A DNA stretch of 64,000 bases, from positions 210,046 to 274,045 of the forward strand of contig CAYLYZ010000001.1 in assembly GCA_964387885.1 (NCBI GenBank), written 5' to 3'. Numbering within the stretch: position 1 is the stretch's first letter; every line of letters begins with the position of its first letter. Source of the DNA: JABGPL01 sp964387885 (GTDB lineage: Bacteria > Electryoneota > AABM5-125-24 > Hatepunaeales > Hatepunaeaceae). This document shows positions 61,396 through 64,000 of this stretch, in pieces. The position numbers were made by a program, and so were the translations under genes. The notes under the pieces are model-generated. The model ran no database searches. It was not told the DNA's origin and saw nothing but the letters and a program-made list of their open reading frames with translations.

Positions 61396-62915
61396 TGTTT
61401 AATCGAAACCTTCTTGCAGTCTTTTTGCTGGTACTCTTCAGCTACACAACAACAATGGCTTTGAGTATAAGTATTACCGGCCAAAATGAGGCGAGATATG
61501 CTCGCGGTTCTCAGGTCGGATTTGAAGATGCCGGTTCATACGGATATTTTGAAAACTACCTGGAATTTAACCTGAACGTTGAAAAATTTCGCTTTTATAT
61601 GCGTCAGGGATATCAACTACCATCGGAATTTGGAGATTTTCAGGCAGGCATAAATACCTATGATAAGCGGTATATCCAGTACACTGATAAGAGGTTCACA
61701 ATTCGAGGCGGAGACTTTTACAAGCTTTGGGGGCAAGGGTTGTTATTCGGCAATGTCGAATTAAGGGAGCTCAATATTGACAGTGGTCTGGAGGGTCTGT
61801 TCGTGGAGACGTCTATTCTTAACTTCGATGTTGAAGCATTTAGAGGGACAGAACAGGATGAAGACAACGAATCGGTTGAAAGTGCGGAAGGTATCTATTT
61901 AACTCATTATATGCCCTTTAATCTGATTCTCGGTGGCAGCATTGTCCGCCTTGACCAGACCGAAAGACATCCGATTATACTAAGAAGTGGCATTGAAATG
62001 AGCTATGATGTGGGACCATTCTCAATTTATTCGGCCTATATGTCTGATGAATTGGATTTAGAACCTACAAAGTATCATAACGGTTTTTACTTGAATTCAA
62101 CACTTTACGGGTCTGGATGGGGATTACTTGGTGAATATAAGAATTACAGGCTTTTTACCCACAACGGTGATCTGTCGCTACAATATCCCCCGACCGCAAT
62201 CCCTGAAGTAACGATGCACCTACTTGACAGTCACCCAAGAACAGTACATTTCTATGATGATGTAGGTTTTCAATTGGAACTTACAATAAGTTACGATGAC
62301 TGGAATGGAATAGCTAACTTCAACCAGTCAAGTGAACATGATGACGAAGCTTTGCTACCTGTGCTTCAGGAAGAATTATCTCCTTACAGATCCATATTCG
62401 TTCAGATTGAAAGGTACCCATATGATGGTGACCGGTTCGTTATCCAGAGCGGTTGGAATGAGGATGTAACATTCACAAAAACAGCATCCGGAGGTTATTC
62501 TGTCTGGTACCAGCGCTTTGGTCTGGGAGGTATATACGAGCATTCACTTTCCGATATCTTTGATATTAGTACTGACATGCAGATAATGAAGGTAAATGAC
62601 TTGGGAATTGACCACCAGTACTGGGAAGAATACATTTCATTAACTTGTATTATTCAGCCTGATATTACAATTTCCGGTTCGATTGAAAGAACTGAAGATG
62701 TTGACGAGGATGGAGGATTAAGGTGGAAGAGCGGATTAATCGGTGGTGAAGGCCGGTACTGGCCATCAGTAGAGACATCTATTGAAATATCACAAAATCA
62801 TAAAGCAAGAATATTCCTCGGACACGAACGGGGAGGCTTAAGATGTACCGGTGGTTCCTGCAGATGGGTTAATCCGTTTAAGGGTGTGAAATTAGACCTG
62901 ATAAGTCAATTTTAG
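61395..62915 (+). CDS. Probable outer-membrane beta-barrel protein (DUF6029-like)
   Basis: 506 aa. Signal peptide (FNRNLLAVFLLVLFSYTTTM), then alternating beta strands and Tyr/Phe-rich girdles all along (FRFYMRQGYQLPSEFG, FSIYSAYMSDELDL, GLGGIYEHSLSDIFDISTDM) and an ending strand (GVKLDLISQF). Two cysteines near the C-terminus (RCTGGSCRW) could form a disulfide. Such TonB-independent barrels beside TlpA-type thioredoxins are seen in FCB bacteria. GTG start shares the A of the preceding stop as TAGTG. Specific function unknown. Confidence 0.65.
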   Translation: MFNRNLLAVFLLVLFSYTTTMALSISITGQNEARYARGSQVGFEDAGSYGYFENYLEFNLNVEKFRFYMRQGYQLPSEFGDFQAGINTYDKRYIQYTDKRFTIRGGDFYKLWGQGLLFGNVELRELNIDSGLEGLFVETSILNFDVEAFRGTEQDEDNESVESAEGIYLTHYMPFNLILGGSIVRLDQTERHPIILRSGIEMSYDVGPFSIYSAYMSDELDLEPTKYHNGFYLNSTLYGSGWGLLGEYKNYRLFTHNGDLSLQYPPTAIPEVTMHLLDSHPRTVHFYDDVGFQLELTISYDDWNGIANFNQSSEHDDEALLPVLQEELSPYRSIFVQIERYPYDGDRFVIQSGWNEDVTFTKTASGGYSVWYQRFGLGGIYEHSLSDIFDISTDMQIMKVNDLGIDHQYWEEYISLTCIIQPDITISGSIERTEDVDEDGGLRWKSGLIGGEGRYWPSVETSIEISQNHKARIFLGHERGGLRCTGGSCRWVNPFKGVKLDLISQF

Positions 62916-62932
62916 ATAATCGCATTCCTGAA

Positions 62933-62967
62933 TGTGAGACCTCACAATCCAAAATACACCGGATTGT
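62933..62967. promoter_or_regulatory. Palindromic sites before the NfeD-type protease gene
   Basis: TGTGAG / CTCACA (62933-62938 and 62941-62946) form an inverted repeat with a two-base centre, resembling a short CRP-type half-site pair. Next is ACAATCC / GGATTGT (62944-62950, 62961-62967). Neither is followed by a T-run. They lie about 70-100 bases before the next start and could be operator or terminator remnants. Confidence 0.25.
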
Positions 62968-63035
62968 ATGGTAAATATGTCTGGACGATAGGCTATCCAG
63001 TAGTGCGATCTTCGATATTTGTGAGATTATATAAG

Positions 63036-64000
63036 ATGCATAACTCAAGAAAAATCATTCCAGTTGCTGTTATAATCTTAGTTTTTCTTTCCGCTTTTAA
63101 AACACAGGCAACTGTAGTCCATAAGATCCGTATTGATGGAATAATCAATCCTGTCTCTGCCCAGTTTATTATTGATGCTGTTGTACGAGCTGAGGAAAAG
63201 CATGCTGAGGCTCTAATAATAGAACTCGATACTCCGGGTGGATTACTTGAAGCCACACGGGATATTGTACAGGAATTTCTCGCGACAGATGTCCCCATCA
63301 TAGTTTATGTTTCTCCATCCGGTGCACGAGCCGGTTCAGCAGGGGTTTTTATTACCCTTGCCGCCCACATTGCCGTTATGGCTCCCGGAACTAACATCGG
63401 TGCAGCTCATCCTGTCACCATGGGGGGAGGTGGAATGCCCGGGGGAGGCGAAAAGGATACTACCGGTAGCTCAGTGATGAACGAGAAAATGACGAATGAT
63501 GCTGCTGCGATGATCAGGTCTATTGCTGAGGAAAGGGGCAGAAACATCGAATGGGCTGAAAGTTCGGTGAGACAGAGCGAATCAATAACAGCAACGGTAG
63601 CACTGGAATCAGGTGTCATTGACTATATCATGCCGGATATCGATTCCATATTGAGCGAAATTCATGGTAAGACGGTAAAACTCCCTTCGGGTGAAATTAC
63701 CATAGACACGCAGGACGCAATCATTACATTGTTTGAAATGGATTGGCGCCAGAGGCTATTTAATAAGATCAGCGATCCAAATATTGCTTATATATTAATG
63801 ATGCTTGGAATTTACGGCTTGATTTATGAGCTATCTAATCCAAGCTCCATTTTCCCCGGAGTTGTAGGCGGAATCTGTCTTCTACTCGCATTTCTCGCAT
63901 TTCAAACCCTACCTGTAAATACAGTCGGAGTGCTCTTGATTGTTTTTGGAATTATACTATTGTTATTGGAGATAAAAGTGCCAAGTTATGGATTACTTAC
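63036..64000 (+). CDS. NfeD/ClpP-class membrane serine protease, 5' part
   Basis: The gene runs off the right edge; about 321 residues are visible. After a signal segment comes a ClpP-like protease domain of the NfeD1b (STOPP) family: LIIELDTPGGLLEATRDI, the nucleophile Ser101 in GARAGSAGVFIT, and the general base Lys151 in NEKMTNDAAAM. A run of membrane helices follows (IFPGVVGGICLLLAFLAF and VGVLLIVFGIILLLLEI), as in the family, with the OB-like domain outside the window. Works with a stomatin-type partner in membrane quality control. ATG 63036 is favoured; a GTG five codons upstream is in frame. Confidence 0.93.
   Translation, partial: MHNSRKIIPVAVIILVFLSAFKTQATVVHKIRIDGIINPVSAQFIIDAVVRAEEKHAEALIIELDTPGGLLEATRDIVQEFLATDVPIIVYVSPSGARAGSAGVFITLAAHIAVMAPGTNIGAAHPVTMGGGGMPGGGEKDTTGSSVMNEKMTNDAAAMIRSIAEERGRNIEWAESSVRQSESITATVALESGVIDYIMPDIDSILSEIHGKTVKLPSGEITIDTQDAIITLFEMDWRQRLFNKISDPNIAYILMMLGIYGLIYELSNPSSIFPGVVGGICLLLAFLAFQTLPVNTVGVLLIVFGIILLLLEIKVPSYGLL

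Overview
The window reads as chromosomal DNA of an uncultivated, Gram-negative, anaerobic sulfate-reducing bacterium of the FCB superphylum (the Zixibacteria / Electryoneota / KSB1 / Marinimicrobia neighbourhood; no lineage can be fixed without a tree). Three things point there: two giant secreted proteins end in a type-A Por-type (T9SS-like) sorting domain; the lysyl-tRNA synthetase has the YGGA variant of its motif-1 region that I associate with Bacteroidota-type enzymes; and beta-barrel proteins, lipoproteins and Lol/TolC genes show an outer membrane. Base composition is even and moderately AT-rich throughout. I see no prophage, transposase or CRISPR array.

Layout. 1-8.8 kb (+): the 3' end of a RodZ-like gene, lysS, a LolC/E-type permease, ggt, cutA, trxB, a TPR/propeller lipoprotein and a metallo-beta-lactamase-fold hydrolase, closed by a bidirectional terminator. 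8.9-10.9 kb (-): two outer-membrane barrel proteins. 11.2-12.2 kb (+): an aminotransferase. 12.3-42.5 kb (-): one long co-directional block of sulfate reduction and siroheme genes. 43-50.5 kb (-): a tandem pair of about 1200-aa secreted paralogues, each with its own terminator. 50.7-54.7 kb (-): TerC, Ogt, a radical SAM protein, tRNA-Phe and two methyltransferases. 54.9-64 kb (+): a CCA-adding/poly(A) polymerase family enzyme, a Yip1-like membrane protein, a solitary DNA methyltransferase, TolC-like and LolD-like transport genes, a class II aldolase, a TlpA thioredoxin with a barrel protein, and the start of an NfeD/ClpP-class membrane protease.

The central block is a complete dissimilatory sulfate-reduction island. 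In transcription order it is hppA, sat, aprB, aprA, a zinc-ribbon protein, a YkgJ-like cysteine-cluster protein, qmoC, qmoA, qmoB, dsrA, dsrB, dsrD, dsrN, dsrL, dsrC, a dsrT-like gene, dsrM, dsrK, dsrJ, dsrO, dsrP, an NAD(P)H disulfide reductase-rhodanese fusion, hemA, a small lipoprotein gene, a precorrin-2 dehydrogenase gene and a cobA-hemD fusion. Sat activates sulfate to APS and HppA can conserve the energy of the released pyrophosphate. AprBA with QmoABC reduces APS with membrane quinol. DsrAB with DsrC and DsrMKJOP reduces sulfite. DsrL may add an NAD(P)H route into DsrAB. HemA, CobA-HemD, the precorrin-2 dehydrogenase and DsrN supply (amidated) siroheme. DsrD present and DsrEFH absent indicate the reductive direction.

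Notable non-coding structure: nested palindromic elements bordered by GGAGTG (three copies, two of them in spacers of the island), a 14-bp stem with a UUCG loop just after aprA, a degenerate inverted pair of a GTCATTGCGAGG-type dispersed repeat near 15.1 kb, and a common TTTGACTGCTT motif at the same distance upstream of both giant paralogues.
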